This document shows positions 42,201 to 50,887 of a stretch of 64,000 bases of DNA, one piece after another. Source of the stretch: Roseateles_C aquae (GTDB lineage Bacteria > Pseudomonadota > Gammaproteobacteria > Burkholderiales > Burkholderiaceae_C). Position numbers and translations under genes: made by a program. How positions within the stretch are numbered: the stretch's first letter is position 1; every line of letters begins with the position of its first letter. A model generated the notes under the pieces. It saw nothing but the letters and a program-made list of their open reading frames with translations. It was not told where the DNA came from and did no database searches. The stretch is taken from NCBI RefSeq assembly GCF_032337115.1, contig NZ_JAVXZY010000001.1, positions 1-64,000 of the forward strand, read 5' to 3'.

Positions 42201-43751
42201 ATGAAACTTAATCTCGCGCAGCGCATCGTACTGTCCAACGCGCTGCTGCTGGCTGTGTTCCTGCTGATACTTGGCACCGTGTTGCTGATGGTGCAGCGCA
42301 TGGCCGCTGTCAATGCCGACATCAACGACAACAACTTGCCGCAGCTGACCGCACTGGCGGCGCTGAACGACTCGGTCAACGGCCGCGGCATCGCCCTGCG
42401 CAACCTGGGTCTGCTGCCAGCTGACAAGCTGGAGGCCGAGTACGCAACCATCGCCAGGCTGCGCGAGCAGGGTGACGAAGCGGTCAAGCGCATCAAGGCC
42501 AAGTTCGCTCCCGGCGTCGCCAGTGCCGAGGAAATCGCTGAGACGGCGCAGATCATCGACAAAAATTTGCAATCGCGCCTGCTCGTCGACGAGCTGCTTG
42601 GCCACGCCAAGGCTGGCCGCAAGGACGAATTCGCGAACCTGCTGTTTGGCCGCTATGACGGCCTCGAGGATGAGATCCTGGCGCGCCTGGACAAGCTCAG
42701 TTCGGCGATGGAAGAGGGAGCGCATCGGGACGGTGTCGTGGCCGCGCAGGCTGATGATCGGGCTTTCGCGGCGGCGGGTATCGGCTTTTTGGTGTCGATC
42801 GCGGCGGCTGCCGGTCTGGGTTGGACCTTGCGTCGGTACGTGCTGCATCGGCTGGGCGCCGATCCGACCGATCTGGCCGAGATCGCGCAGCGCATCGCCG
42901 CTGGCGATCTGCGTGCGCTGAGCCACCAAGGCATCAGCTTTCAGGGCAGCGTGGTCCATGCGATGGCGACGATGCAGCAGGCCTTGGCCGCGCTGGTTGG
43001 CGCCGTCGGACAGAACGTCCATTCGGTGGCGCTGGCCAGCGATGAGATCGCCCACGCCAGCCATGATCTGAGCACACGCACTGAACAGCAGGCGGCCAAT
43101 CTGGAGCAGGTTGCGGCCACCGCGCAGGAACTCAACAGCAGTGTGCACCGCACCTCGGAATCGGCACAGCAGGCGCATCGCCTGTCGACCGAGACCAGTC
43201 GGGCCGCCGATGCTGGCGGCGAGGCGGTGGGGCAGGTCGTCAGCACCATGGAGCAGATTCAGGCGGCCTCGCGCAAGATTGGCGAGATCAGCTCGGTGAT
43301 CGATGGCATTGCCTTTCAGACCAATATCCTGGCGCTCAATGCAGCCGTTGAAGCGGCGCGGGCTGGCGAGCAGGGGCGGGGCTTCGCGGTTGTGGCCAGC
43401 GAGGTGCGCAGTCTGGCCCAGCGCAGCGCCGAGGCATCCAAGCAGATCGGCGCTTTGATCACGCGCTCGACGGAGACGGTTGACGACGGATCAAAGCTGG
43501 TCGAACAGGCTCGACAAACCATGGACCATCTGCGCGGTTCGGTGCAGCAGGTACAAGCCATGATCAGCGATATCTCACGTGCGACACAGGACCAGGCGCA
43601 GAGCCTGACCGAAGTCGCACAAGCCATTCGCCAGCTTGACGAGATGACGCAACAGAATGCCGCCATGGTCGAACAGACCAGCGCCTCGTCAGACAATTTG
43701 CGCAGCATGAGTGGCGAGCTGAAGAGTCATACCGAACGCTTTCGTATCTGA
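42201..43751 (+). CDS. Methyl-accepting chemotaxis protein
   Basis: 516 aa from ATG 42201 (AGGAG 7 bases upstream). TM1 residues ~10-31, a periplasmic four-helix-bundle sensor (~32-188), TM2 ~189-210, HAMP (~212-265, LAEIAQRIAAGDLRAL), then the long signalling coiled coil. The hairpin tip has GEISSVIDGIAFQTNILALNAAVEAARAG and GRGFAVVASEVRSLAQRS. No C-terminal NWETF-type CheR tether is present (it ends KSHTERFRI). The ligand is unknown. The stop overlaps the start of the next gene (TGATG), an arrangement that suggests a joint function. Confidence 0.95.
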   Translation: MKLNLAQRIVLSNALLLAVFLLILGTVLLMVQRMAAVNADINDNNLPQLTALAALNDSVNGRGIALRNLGLLPADKLEAEYATIARLREQGDEAVKRIKAKFAPGVASAEEIAETAQIIDKNLQSRLLVDELLGHAKAGRKDEFANLLFGRYDGLEDEILARLDKLSSAMEEGAHRDGVVAAQADDRAFAAAGIGFLVSIAAAAGLGWTLRRYVLHRLGADPTDLAEIAQRIAAGDLRALSHQGISFQGSVVHAMATMQQALAALVGAVGQNVHSVALASDEIAHASHDLSTRTEQQAANLEQVAATAQELNSSVHRTSESAQQAHRLSTETSRAADAGGEAVGQVVSTMEQIQAASRKIGEISSVIDGIAFQTNILALNAAVEAARAGEQGRGFAVVASEVRSLAQRSAEASKQIGALITRSTETVDDGSKLVEQARQTMDHLRGSVQQVQAMISDISRATQDQAQSLTEVAQAIRQLDEMTQQNAAMVEQTSASSDNLRSMSGELKSHTERFRI

Positions 43752-44461
43752 TGCGCCGCCTGCCTATCGCGGCGATGCTGATGCTGGCAAGTACCAGCCA
43801 TGGCGGCCGGCCGTTGACGAGTGATGATGCTGCCAGTGCCGAGCGTGGCAGCTGCCAGCTCGAGGTCTGGTTGGAGCAACAGCCGGAGTTCCAGCAGGCC
43901 GTGCTGGCGCCGGCCTGCGGGCTCGCCGATGGCCTCGAATTTGGCCTGACTTGGGCCCGCGGGCGCGAGCGGACCGCGGCCGAGCCGCTGTCTGTGGACA
44001 TGGCCAGCTGGGCCATCAAATGGCTCCCTGTGCGCAGCCCCTGGACCACGGCGGCTGGCACGCTGGTTCTGGGTCTCAAATTCAGCGGCGACTACCAGCG
44101 CCTCGGCACAAGTGGCTGGCAGTTGCAAGGCTATGGCGTGCTGGGGCTTGCCACTCTCGAGCTGAATCAGGATTGGACACTGCACCTGAACGCCGGCCCC
44201 TGGCGCGACAAGGCCAGCCGCGGCCAGGCCAGCCTGCTCAACCTCGCCCTGGTGTGGCGGCCGATGCCGTCCAGCCTGGTGTTTGTCGAATGGCTCGGCA
44301 GTGACCGGCCAGGGCTGCTGGGCGCACATGTACGCAGTGCCGGCATGCGTTGGTGGCTGCACAGCGACAAGCTGGGGCTGGACCTGAGCGCCAGCCGCCA
44401 GGCCGGTGTCAGTGGCACAAGCTGGACGATGGGCCTGGGCTGGTACGGCATCGGCTTCTGA
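43751..44461 (+). CDS. Exported protein of unknown function, outer-membrane beta-barrel-like
   Basis: 236 aa starting on the last base of the chemoreceptor stop. Signal peptide of about 19 residues (MRRLPIAAMLMLASTSHGG). The mature chain has alternating hydrophobic strands with Trp/Tyr girdles (LEVWLEQQPEF, LEFGLTWARG, TLVLGLKFSG, GWQLQGYGVLGLATLEL), and ends in WTMGLGWYGIGF with a C-terminal Phe, the signature recognised by the BAM complex. It resembles small porin-like or phenol-MetA-type barrels in pattern only. I do not recognise a named family. Translational coupling to the chemoreceptor suggests it may let the attractant through or report on it. Confidence 0.65.
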   Translation: MRRLPIAAMLMLASTSHGGRPLTSDDAASAERGSCQLEVWLEQQPEFQQAVLAPACGLADGLEFGLTWARGRERTAAEPLSVDMASWAIKWLPVRSPWTTAAGTLVLGLKFSGDYQRLGTSGWQLQGYGVLGLATLELNQDWTLHLNAGPWRDKASRGQASLLNLALVWRPMPSSLVFVEWLGSDRPGLLGAHVRSAGMRWWLHSDKLGLDLSASRQAGVSGTSWTMGLGWYGIGF

Positions 44462-44535
44462 GGCCACCGCAGCACTGCACCAGCGGCGCGGGCGCAGTGC
44501 TGCGAAAATGCCCGCTGCAATTGCTGGAGCCCTTG

Positions 44536-45492
44536 TTGAGTAGCACCTTGTTGACACCGCGGATGGCCGGTGTGTTGTCGCGCATCCACCGCGCCAACCG
44601 CCCGACCTATCACAGCCTGACGCCCAAGCAGGCGCGGATCGCCTATCTGATGGGGGCCGAGATCCTGGACCTGCCGCGCGCGCCGCTGGCACGGGTTGAA
44701 AACCTCACCGTGCCCGGGGCCGAAGGGCCGCTGGCTGCGCGGCTCTATGCGCCGAAGACGGCGGCCGAAGCCCGGCTGCCGGTGCTCCTTTATTTCCATG
44801 GCGGCGGCTTCACCATCGGCAGCCTGGAGACGCACGACAGCCTGTGTCGCCAGCTCGCCTTGCGCAGCGGTGTGGCGGTGCTGGCGCTGGACTACCGGCT
44901 GGCGCCCGAGCACAAGTTCCCGGCCGCGGTCGACGATTGCTGGGCGGTGCTGCGCTGGTTGCCCAAGGCGGCCGAGACGCTGGGGCTGGACGGCAGCCGC
45001 ATCGCCGTCGGCGGCGACAGCGCCGGCGGCACGCTGGCAGCCGTCTGCGCGCTGCATGCACGCGACATCCGCGAGCAGCTGGGGCAAGACCTGGCCCTGC
45101 AGCTGCTGATCACCCCGGGCACCACGGCCCATGCCGACACCGCCTCGCACAAGTTGTTCGCCAACGGCTTCCTGCTCGATGCCGGTGCGATCCAGTGGTT
45201 CTTCGATCACTACATCCCGCATCCGCACCGCAAGGACTGGCGCTTCGCGCCGCTGGAGGCCGCCGATCATGGCGATCTGGCGCCGGCCTGCGTGATACTG
45301 GCCGAGTGCGATCCCTTGGTTGACGAGGGCGTGGCCTATGCCGATCTGCTGCGCGCCAATGGCAATGCGGTGCAGCTGGAGCTGTATCGCGGCGTCACCC
45401 ATGATTTCATCAAGATGGGCCGTTCCATCCCCGAAGCCCTGCTGGCGCTGGACGCCTGCGCCGCTGCGCTGAAGGAGGCGCTCAAGCCATGA
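44536..45492 (+). CDS. Alpha/beta hydrolase, hormone-sensitive-lipase-type carboxylesterase
   Basis: About 318 aa from TTG 44536; TTG 44521 and ATG 44563 are alternatives, and the open frame extends further upstream. The oxyanion motif HGGGFTIGS (residues ~92-100), DYRLAPEHKFPAAVDD, nucleophile GGDSAGG, the acid in LAECDPLVDEG and the His in GVTHDFIKMG define family IV (HSL) esterases such as NlhH/Aes. They hydrolyse short-chain esters. The stop overlaps the next start (ATGA), so it is translated together with the thioesterase-GNAT fusion. Confidence 0.88.
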   Translation: MSSTLLTPRMAGVLSRIHRANRPTYHSLTPKQARIAYLMGAEILDLPRAPLARVENLTVPGAEGPLAARLYAPKTAAEARLPVLLYFHGGGFTIGSLETHDSLCRQLALRSGVAVLALDYRLAPEHKFPAAVDDCWAVLRWLPKAAETLGLDGSRIAVGGDSAGGTLAAVCALHARDIREQLGQDLALQLLITPGTTAHADTASHKLFANGFLLDAGAIQWFFDHYIPHPHRKDWRFAPLEAADHGDLAPACVILAECDPLVDEGVAYADLLRANGNAVQLELYRGVTHDFIKMGRSIPEALLALDACAAALKEALKP

Positions 45493-46370
45493 CCACCGCC
45501 ACCGCTGAGTCCACCGTCCCGCGCCGGGTCGAATACCGTTTTTTTGAGAGGCTGCGCGTGCGCTGGGCCGAGATTGATGCCCAGCACATCGTCTTCAACG
45601 GCCACTACCTGAGCTACTTCGACGCGGCCGTCGGTGGCTATTGGCGCGCGCTGGCCTTGCCCTATGCCGACACGATGAAGTCGCTCGGCGGCGACCTCTT
45701 TGTGCGCAAGGCGACGCTGGAATACCTGGGCTCTGCACGCTACGACGATCAGCTGGACATCGGCGTGCGCTGTGAACGCGTGGGCAACAGCTCGCTGCTG
45801 GTGCGCTGCGCGGTGTTTCGCGGCGAGACGCTCTTGGTCCATGGCGAGCTGGTCTATGTGTTTGCCGACGCTGCTGGCTCGCAGACCGTGCCTGAGGCGC
45901 TGCGTCGTGCTCTGCTGGGATTTGAGGCCGGCGAGGCCATGGTCGAGGTGCGCTTGGGCGCCTGGGCCGAGTTGGGCCAGGATGCCGGCCACATCCGTCA
46001 GACCGTGTTCGTCGAGGAACAGAACATCCCGGCCGAGATGGAGTGGGATGCCGGCGACAGCGCCTGCCTGCATGCGGTGGCCTACAACCGCATGGGCCGG
46101 GCGCTGGCCACCGGCCGTCTGCTTGAGCATGTGCCAGGCGTGGCAAAGATCGGCCGCATGGCCGTGCTGTCCAGCATGCGCGGCTCAGGCGTTGGTCGCG
46201 AGGTGCTTGAAGCCCTGATGCGTGCCGGCCGGCAGCAGGGCTATCGCGAGGTGCTGCTGCATGCGCAGATCAGCGCCGTCGGCTTCTATCTGCGTGCCGG
46301 CTTTGTGCAGCGCGGCCCGCAGTTCGAAGAGGCCGGCATCGTCCATGTGGAGATGGTCAGGGCGCTGTGA
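45489..46370 (+). CDS. Fusion of 4HBT acyl-CoA thioesterase and GNAT N-acetyltransferase
   Basis: 293 aa, ATG 45489 overlapping the esterase stop. Residues ~14-145 are a YbgC/FadM-type hotdog thioesterase (RVRWAEIDAQHIVFNGHYLSYFD with the Asp; LVRCAVFRGETLLVHGELVYVF). Residues ~155-293 are a GNAT domain close to the ElaA/YjcF type. It has IRQTVFVEEQNIPAEMEWD, then AVAYNRMGRALATGRLLE, and the acetyl-CoA-binding stretch IGRMAVLSSMRGSGVGREVLEAL. Both parts are complete, so it may take an acyl-CoA and pass or remove the acyl group. The natural substrate is unknown. Its 3' end overlaps the convergent DUF4936 gene by 14 bp. Confidence 0.88.
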   Translation: MTTATAESTVPRRVEYRFFERLRVRWAEIDAQHIVFNGHYLSYFDAAVGGYWRALALPYADTMKSLGGDLFVRKATLEYLGSARYDDQLDIGVRCERVGNSSLLVRCAVFRGETLLVHGELVYVFADAAGSQTVPEALRRALLGFEAGEAMVEVRLGAWAELGQDAGHIRQTVFVEEQNIPAEMEWDAGDSACLHAVAYNRMGRALATGRLLEHVPGVAKIGRMAVLSSMRGSGVGREVLEALMRAGRQQGYREVLLHAQISAVGFYLRAGFVQRGPQFEEAGIVHVEMVRAL

Positions 46371-46665
46371 CATCGAGCGGCGTGAAGCGCTCAATGTGAC
46401 GAGCGCCCTCGGCCAGCCAGGGGCGCAGCGCCAGCGCAGCCTGGCGTTCGGCGGCCTCCAGCAGGGTCGGTGCCGCGCCGCTGTAGATTTCCATCCAGGT
46501 CGCTTGGTCGGCTGGTTCTGCCGCTTCTGCCGCTTCGGCGCGGCGCAACAGCCGGCGCTGCACGCCAGCTGCCAAGGGCAGGGCAGCCAGCGCGGCGCCG
46601 GCCGCGGCCTCGTCGGCCGGGCTCAGCTGGTAGTAGACGTAAAGCTCAGTGCCGAGCGCCTTCAT
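46357..46665 (-). CDS. DUF4936-family protein
   Basis: 102 aa from ATG 46665, overlapping the ygfZ stop (ATGA). Starts MKALGTELYVYYQLSPADEA, with VQRRLLRR and TWMEIYSG further on, the pattern of the small alpha/beta DUF4936 proteins found next to ygfZ in Burkholderiales. Function unknown. An Ala/Glu-rich insertion (EAAEAAEPAD) sits mid-protein. Coupling to ygfZ suggests a role near iron-sulfur cluster or tRNA modification. Confidence 0.75.
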   Translation of the reverse strand: MKALGTELYVYYQLSPADEAAAGAALAALPLAAGVQRRLLRRAEAAEAAEPADQATWMEIYSGAAPTLLEAAERQAALALRPWLAEGARHIERFTPLDVTAP

Positions 46666-47603
46666 TGCGGCTCGGCCACCGCATAGGGCAGCGGCTGCTG
46701 ATGCAGCTGCGGGCCGCTGGCAGCGCCCAGATGCAGGCTGCCGGCTTCGAGCGCGGCCAGCTTGACCTCGGCCAGCAGCAGACTCTTGCCGCCTCGCTGC
46801 GCGCTGCTGGCCACCAGGCCGGCCGGCTGCTCGGCATCGCTGCTGTGGAACAGCTCCTGGCCAGGCAAGGCCTGACCCTCGACCTCGAACAAAAAGGTGC
46901 GCCGCTTGACGGTGCCACGGTACTGGCTGCGTGCCACCACCTCCTGGCCGGGGTAGCAGCCCTTCTGGAAATTGACCCCACCGAGCAGCTCCAGATTGAT
47001 CATCTGCGGCACGAACTGCTCGACGGTGGCGCTGTCCACGAAGGCCAGGCCCGCGCTCTGTTCCAGCCACTGCCAGTCGTCCAGGGGCAGGGCCGGCAGG
47101 GCCGGCGCAGCCGCATCGGCGGCCTGGGCCAGCAGGTAGCGGGGCAGGCCATCGGCGCCGTCGTGCAGGCGAATCACCTGGGCGTCGCCCAGCCGGGCCA
47201 GGCCATAGACGCTGGCCGGCGCTGCCTCGCCCAGCCAGGCTTGGGCGGCAGTGCCCGCCAGACCCCAGAGCGCAATCTCGCTGCTGGCGTCGCTGAGCTT
47301 GCACTTGGCGCGCAGCACAAACATCGACAGGCGCTTGACCGTGGGCGCCAGCAGCGCTGCGGGCAGGGCCAGCAGGATGTCGTCGGGGCCGCTGCGCTGC
47401 CAGCCGATCAAGGTGGCCAGCAGCCGGCCCTTGGCCGAGCAATAGCCAGCCAGGCGGGCCTGATCGGGCTTGAGCAGGGCGAAGTCCTGGGTCAGTTGGC
47501 TGTGCAGGAATTTGGCGGCGTCTTCACCCTGTGCGCGGGCGATGCCCCAGTGAGCGAGGCGGACGGCGCCGCCGGAGGGCAGGGAGTCAGTGTTCGTGGT
47601 CAT
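46662..47603 (-). CDS. ygfZ: Folate-binding protein YgfZ
   Basis: 313 aa from ATG 47603. GcvT-like fold with HSQLTQDFALLKPDQARLAGYCSAKGRLLA near the N-terminus, and the diagnostic NFQKGCYPGQEVVARSQYRG, whose KGCYPGQE holds the functional Cys. Uses tetrahydrofolate and helps maintain certain Fe-S enzymes, including MiaB. Divergent from mltG across 59 bp. Confidence 0.92.
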   Translation of the reverse strand: MTTNTDSLPSGGAVRLAHWGIARAQGEDAAKFLHSQLTQDFALLKPDQARLAGYCSAKGRLLATLIGWQRSGPDDILLALPAALLAPTVKRLSMFVLRAKCKLSDASSEIALWGLAGTAAQAWLGEAAPASVYGLARLGDAQVIRLHDGADGLPRYLLAQAADAAAPALPALPLDDWQWLEQSAGLAFVDSATVEQFVPQMINLELLGGVNFQKGCYPGQEVVARSQYRGTVKRRTFLFEVEGQALPGQELFHSSDAEQPAGLVASSAQRGGKSLLLAEVKLAALEAGSLHLGAASGPQLHQQPLPYAVAEPQ

Positions 47604-47662
47604 GGCCGCGATTATCATCAGCGCCCGCGTTTCCCGCCCCGGCCCGGGGTTTCTTGAGGTTG

Positions 47663-48658
47663 ATGATGAAGACTCTGGCCAAGCTGATGGTGCTGCTGGT
47701 GCTGGCCGCTGGGGCGCTCGCCGGCGCGGCGTGGTGGTGGCTGCAAGCGCCGCTGCGCCTGGCCTCGGCCACCGTCGAGCTGTCGATCGAGCCCGGCGCC
47801 TCGCCGCGCGATGTGGCCCAGGCCTGGGTCACCGCCGGCGTGCAAGAAGACGCAAGGCTGCTCTACCAGTGGTTTCGCTGGTCGGGCCAGGCCAAGCAGA
47901 TCCGCGCCGGCAGCTACGAAATCCACCAGGGCGTGACGCCGCGTGAGCTGCTGGCCAAGATGGTGCGTGGCGACGAGGTGCTGGAACAGGTGCGCCTGAT
48001 CGATGGCTGGACCTTCCGCCAGTTCCGCGCCGCCCTGGCCGCGGCGCCGGCGCTGAAGGCCAGAACGGCCACGATGAGCGAGGCCGAGATCATGGCGGCC
48101 CTGGGCGCGCCGGGTCTGGCGGCGGAAGGGCGCTTCTTCCCCGACACCTATGCCTACAGCCGCGGCGTCAGCGATCTGACGGTGATGAAGCGGGCCTTCA
48201 AGGCGATGCAGCACCGGCTGGAGCAGGCCTGGGCCCAGCGCGCCGAGGGTTTGCCGCTGAAGAGCGCCGACGAGGCACTGACGCTGGCCTCCATCGTCGA
48301 GAAGGAGACCGGCACCGGCGCCGATCGGCCGCGTGTGGCCGCGGTATTCGTCAACCGTCTGCGCATCGGCATGCCGCTGCAGACCGACCCGACGGTGATC
48401 TACGGCCTGGGCGCGGGATTTGACGGCAATCTGCGCAAGCGCGATCTGCTCGCCGACACCCCCTTCAACACCTACACCCGGATGGGCCTGCCACCCACGC
48501 CGATCGCCATGCCTGGCCAGGCCTCGCTGCAGGCGGCGCTGCATCCGGCGCCGGTCAAGGCGCTGTACTTTGTGGCCCGCGGCGACGGCAGCAGCGAGTT
48601 CTCCGACGATCTGGCCGCGCATAATCGCGCCGTCAACAAATACCAGCGTGGGCGCTGA
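47663..48658 (+). CDS. mltG: Endolytic murein transglycosylase MltG
   Basis: 331 aa from ATG 47663 (ATG 47666 possible; GAGG upstream). One N-terminal membrane anchor (~5-25), then a LysM-like region (SYEIHQGVTPRELLAKMVRGD) and the YceG catalytic domain. The catalytic Glu is in LASIVEKETGTGADRP; VFVNRLRIGMPLQTDPTVIYG and NTYTRMGLPPTPIAMPG follow. It cuts nascent glycan strands and limits their length. First gene of a mltG-tmk-holB-pilZ-tatD run that is also conserved in Pseudomonas. Confidence 0.94.
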   Translation: MMKTLAKLMVLLVLAAGALAGAAWWWLQAPLRLASATVELSIEPGASPRDVAQAWVTAGVQEDARLLYQWFRWSGQAKQIRAGSYEIHQGVTPRELLAKMVRGDEVLEQVRLIDGWTFRQFRAALAAAPALKARTATMSEAEIMAALGAPGLAAEGRFFPDTYAYSRGVSDLTVMKRAFKAMQHRLEQAWAQRAEGLPLKSADEALTLASIVEKETGTGADRPRVAAVFVNRLRIGMPLQTDPTVIYGLGAGFDGNLRKRDLLADTPFNTYTRMGLPPTPIAMPGQASLQAALHPAPVKALYFVARGDGSSEFSDDLAAHNRAVNKYQRGR

Positions 48659-48677
48659 AGCCCGGGAAGCACAAGCA

Positions 48678-49289
48678 GTGAGCGGCAGATTCATCACCTT
48701 TGAAGGCATAGACGGCGCTGGCAAGTCGACCCATATCGAGGCCGTCAGCGCCCGGCTGCGTGCCGCTGGCGCCGATGTGCTGAACACCCGCGAGCCTGGC
48801 GGCACCGCCTTGGCCGAGCAGCTGCGCGAGCTGGTGCTGCACCAGGGCATGGATGCCTTGACCGAGGCCCTGCTGGTGTTTGCCGGCCGGCGCGACCATA
48901 TCGAGCAGGTGATACGGCCGGCACTGGCCGCGGGCCGCACCGTCGTCAGCGACCGTTTCACCGATGCCAGCTTTGCCTACCAGGGCGGCGGCCGCGGCCT
49001 GGATGGCCATGTGCTGGCGGCGCTGGAGGGCTGGGTGGGCCACGGCCTGCAGCCCGACCTGACGATCTGGTTCGACCTGCCTGCCGAGATGGCCGCCGCC
49101 CGCCGCGCCGCCGCCCGCGAGGCCGACCGCTTCGAGCAGCAGGACCTGCATTTCTTTGCCCGCGTGCGTGCCGGCTACGCCGCGCGCGCCGAGGCCGCGC
49201 CCGAACGCTTTGCGCGCATCGACGCCAGCCTGCCGGTGGACGCCGTGGCGGCGCAGATCGTCGCCGTGCTGGAGGCCCGCGGATGGTGA
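48678..49289 (+). CDS. tmk: Thymidylate kinase
   Basis: 203 aa from GTG 48678; the frame is open far upstream but shadows mltG. P-loop FEGIDGAGKSTHI (residues ~6-19), NTREPGG (DR-type motif), SDRFTDASFAYQGGGRGL, and the LID region ARRAAAREADRFEQQ. Phosphorylates dTMP to dTDP. Overlaps holB by 7 bases. Confidence 0.95.
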   Translation: MSGRFITFEGIDGAGKSTHIEAVSARLRAAGADVLNTREPGGTALAEQLRELVLHQGMDALTEALLVFAGRRDHIEQVIRPALAAGRTVVSDRFTDASFAYQGGGRGLDGHVLAALEGWVGHGLQPDLTIWFDLPAEMAAARRAAAREADRFEQQDLHFFARVRAGYAARAEAAPERFARIDASLPVDAVAAQIVAVLEARGW

Positions 49290-50332
49290 GCGAGGTCGAG
49301 CTCCAGGCCTTTGGTATTGCCGAGGGCGGCAAGCTGCCCTTGCCCTGGCTGGCCGCCCCGCTGGCGCAGGCGCTGGCCCATGCGCGCTCGCATGCGCTGC
49401 TGGTGCAGGGGCCGGCCGGCGTGGGCCAGTTCGAGCTGGCGCTGGCATTGGCCCAGTCCTGGCTGTGCGAGGCGCGCCTGCCCGGCGGCATGGCCTGCGG
49501 CCGCTGCGCCAGCTGCCATCTCTTTCATGCCCGTTCGCATCCCGACTTTCAGTTCCTGGTGCCCGATGCGCTGCGTGATGCGCTGGGCCTGGCGCCGGAT
49601 GAGGCCGAGGGCAGCGCCGAGCCCAAGGCCAGCAAGGCCAAGCCCAGCCGCGAGATCAAGGTCGATGCGGTGCGCAAGATGCTGTCCTTTGCCCAGGTCA
49701 CCGCGGCACGCGGCGAGGCCAAGGTGGTGCTGGTCTACCCGGCCGAGGCGCTCAATACCGTGGCCGCCAATGCCTTGCTGAAGACGCTGGAAGAGCCGGC
49801 CGGCAAGCTGCGCTTCGTGCTCGCCAGCAGTGCGCCCGAGGCCTTGCTGCCGACGATTCGCAGCCGCTGCCAGCCGGTGCCCCTGGCATTGCCGGCGCAA
49901 GACCTGGCCCTGGCCTGGTTGCGCGAGCGCGGCCTGGCCGCCCCCGAGGTGCTGCTGGCCGCCGCCGGTGGCCGGCCGCAGGAGGCCTTGCAATGGTCGG
50001 AAGAGGGCATCGCGGCGCAGAGCTGGACCGAGCTGCCGCGCCGCATCGCCCGCGGCGAGGCCACGGCCCTGAGCGACTGGCCGGTGCCGCGCGCCATTGC
50101 CGCCATGCAGCGCCTGGCCCATGATCTGCTGCGCATGAGCCATGGCGCGGGGCCGAGCTATTTCCCGCTCGAGGCCTTGCCGGCGGTGCCGCGTGCGGCA
50201 CCGGGTTTGCATGACTGGATCGCCGCGTTGAAGCATGCCGCCCGCCATGCCGAGCACCCGCTCAATGCCGGGCTGCTGATGGAGTCGCTGGTGGCGCAAG
50301 GGCAGCGGGCCATGCACAAGGCGCGGCGCTGA
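49283..50332 (+). CDS. holB: DNA polymerase III delta' subunit
   Basis: 349 aa, ATG 49283. AAA+ fold with a degenerate P-loop GPAGVGQFELALAL (Gln replaces the Lys), as expected because delta' does not hydrolyse ATP. A four-Cys zinc module (LCEARL, then ACGRCASCHLF) is present near residues 62-76. VLVYPAEALNTVAANALLKTLEEP is the conserved SRC-adjacent motif, and TIRSRCQPV follows. A charged insertion (~110-130, AEPKASKAKPS) is not in E. coli HolB. Part of the clamp loader. Confidence 0.92.
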   Translation: MVSEVELQAFGIAEGGKLPLPWLAAPLAQALAHARSHALLVQGPAGVGQFELALALAQSWLCEARLPGGMACGRCASCHLFHARSHPDFQFLVPDALRDALGLAPDEAEGSAEPKASKAKPSREIKVDAVRKMLSFAQVTAARGEAKVVLVYPAEALNTVAANALLKTLEEPAGKLRFVLASSAPEALLPTIRSRCQPVPLALPAQDLALAWLRERGLAAPEVLLAAAGGRPQEALQWSEEGIAAQSWTELPRRIARGEATALSDWPVPRAIAAMQRLAHDLLRMSHGAGPSYFPLEALPAVPRAAPGLHDWIAALKHAARHAEHPLNAGLLMESLVAQGQRAMHKARR

Positions 50333-50435
50333 CACTCTCCTTGCTGCGGGCGATACAGGCCGATACCGTTTTGAGCCCGACCCTGGGCCTTTCCCGCAAC
50401 GCTGGCGGCGCCTGCATTCGCTACACTTGCGTCCC

Positions 50436-50840
50436 ATGAGCGACATCCCTGCCAAACCCCAAGCTGCCGCCCTGGCAGCCGCGAGCCAGCCCAGCGGCGG
50501 CGCGCGGCCCAGCATGATGCAGCTGGTGTTCCGCGAGAAGGGGGCGCTGTACGCGGCCTATATCCCGCTGTTTACCGATGGCGGCCTGTTTGTGCCGACG
50601 CCGCGCGAGTACCACCTGGGCGAGGACATCTACCTGATCCTGACTCTGCCCGATGATCAGCAGCGTTATCCCATCGCCGGCAAGGTGGCCTGGATCACGC
50701 CGGCCAATGCCTCAGGCGGCCGCACCCAGGGTGTGGGCGTGCGCTTCCCGGCCGACGAGAAATCGCGGCTGATCCGGCTGCGCATCGAGGAAATCCTCGG
50801 TACCTCGATCTCCTCGTCCAAGCCCACTCAGACCATCTGA
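50436..50840 (+). CDS. pilZ: PilZ-domain protein (type IV pilus PilZ)
   Basis: 134 aa from ATG 50436. After a ~25-residue Ala-rich start the PilZ beta-barrel reads YIPLFTDGGLFVPTPREYHLGEDI, LTLPDDQQRYPIAGKVAWITPA, and GVGVRFPADEKSRLIRLRIEEIL. The RxxxR c-di-GMP motif is absent, as in the founding P. aeruginosa PilZ. It therefore probably acts through protein contacts with the pilus ATPase system. The holB-pilZ-tatD order is conserved in gamma- and betaproteobacteria. Confidence 0.92.
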   Translation: MSDIPAKPQAAALAAASQPSGGARPSMMQLVFREKGALYAAYIPLFTDGGLFVPTPREYHLGEDIYLILTLPDDQQRYPIAGKVAWITPANASGGRTQGVGVRFPADEKSRLIRLRIEEILGTSISSSKPTQTI

Positions 50841-50887
50841 GCGCGGCGCGGCGCGGCCGTGCCCCTTTTCGTTTTTGCGCTGTTCCC

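Noticed and set aside
42030..43178. Upstream extension of the alcohol dehydrogenase frame
   Set aside because: It lies antisense to the chemoreceptor gene and has no known domain; the real start is ATG 42029.
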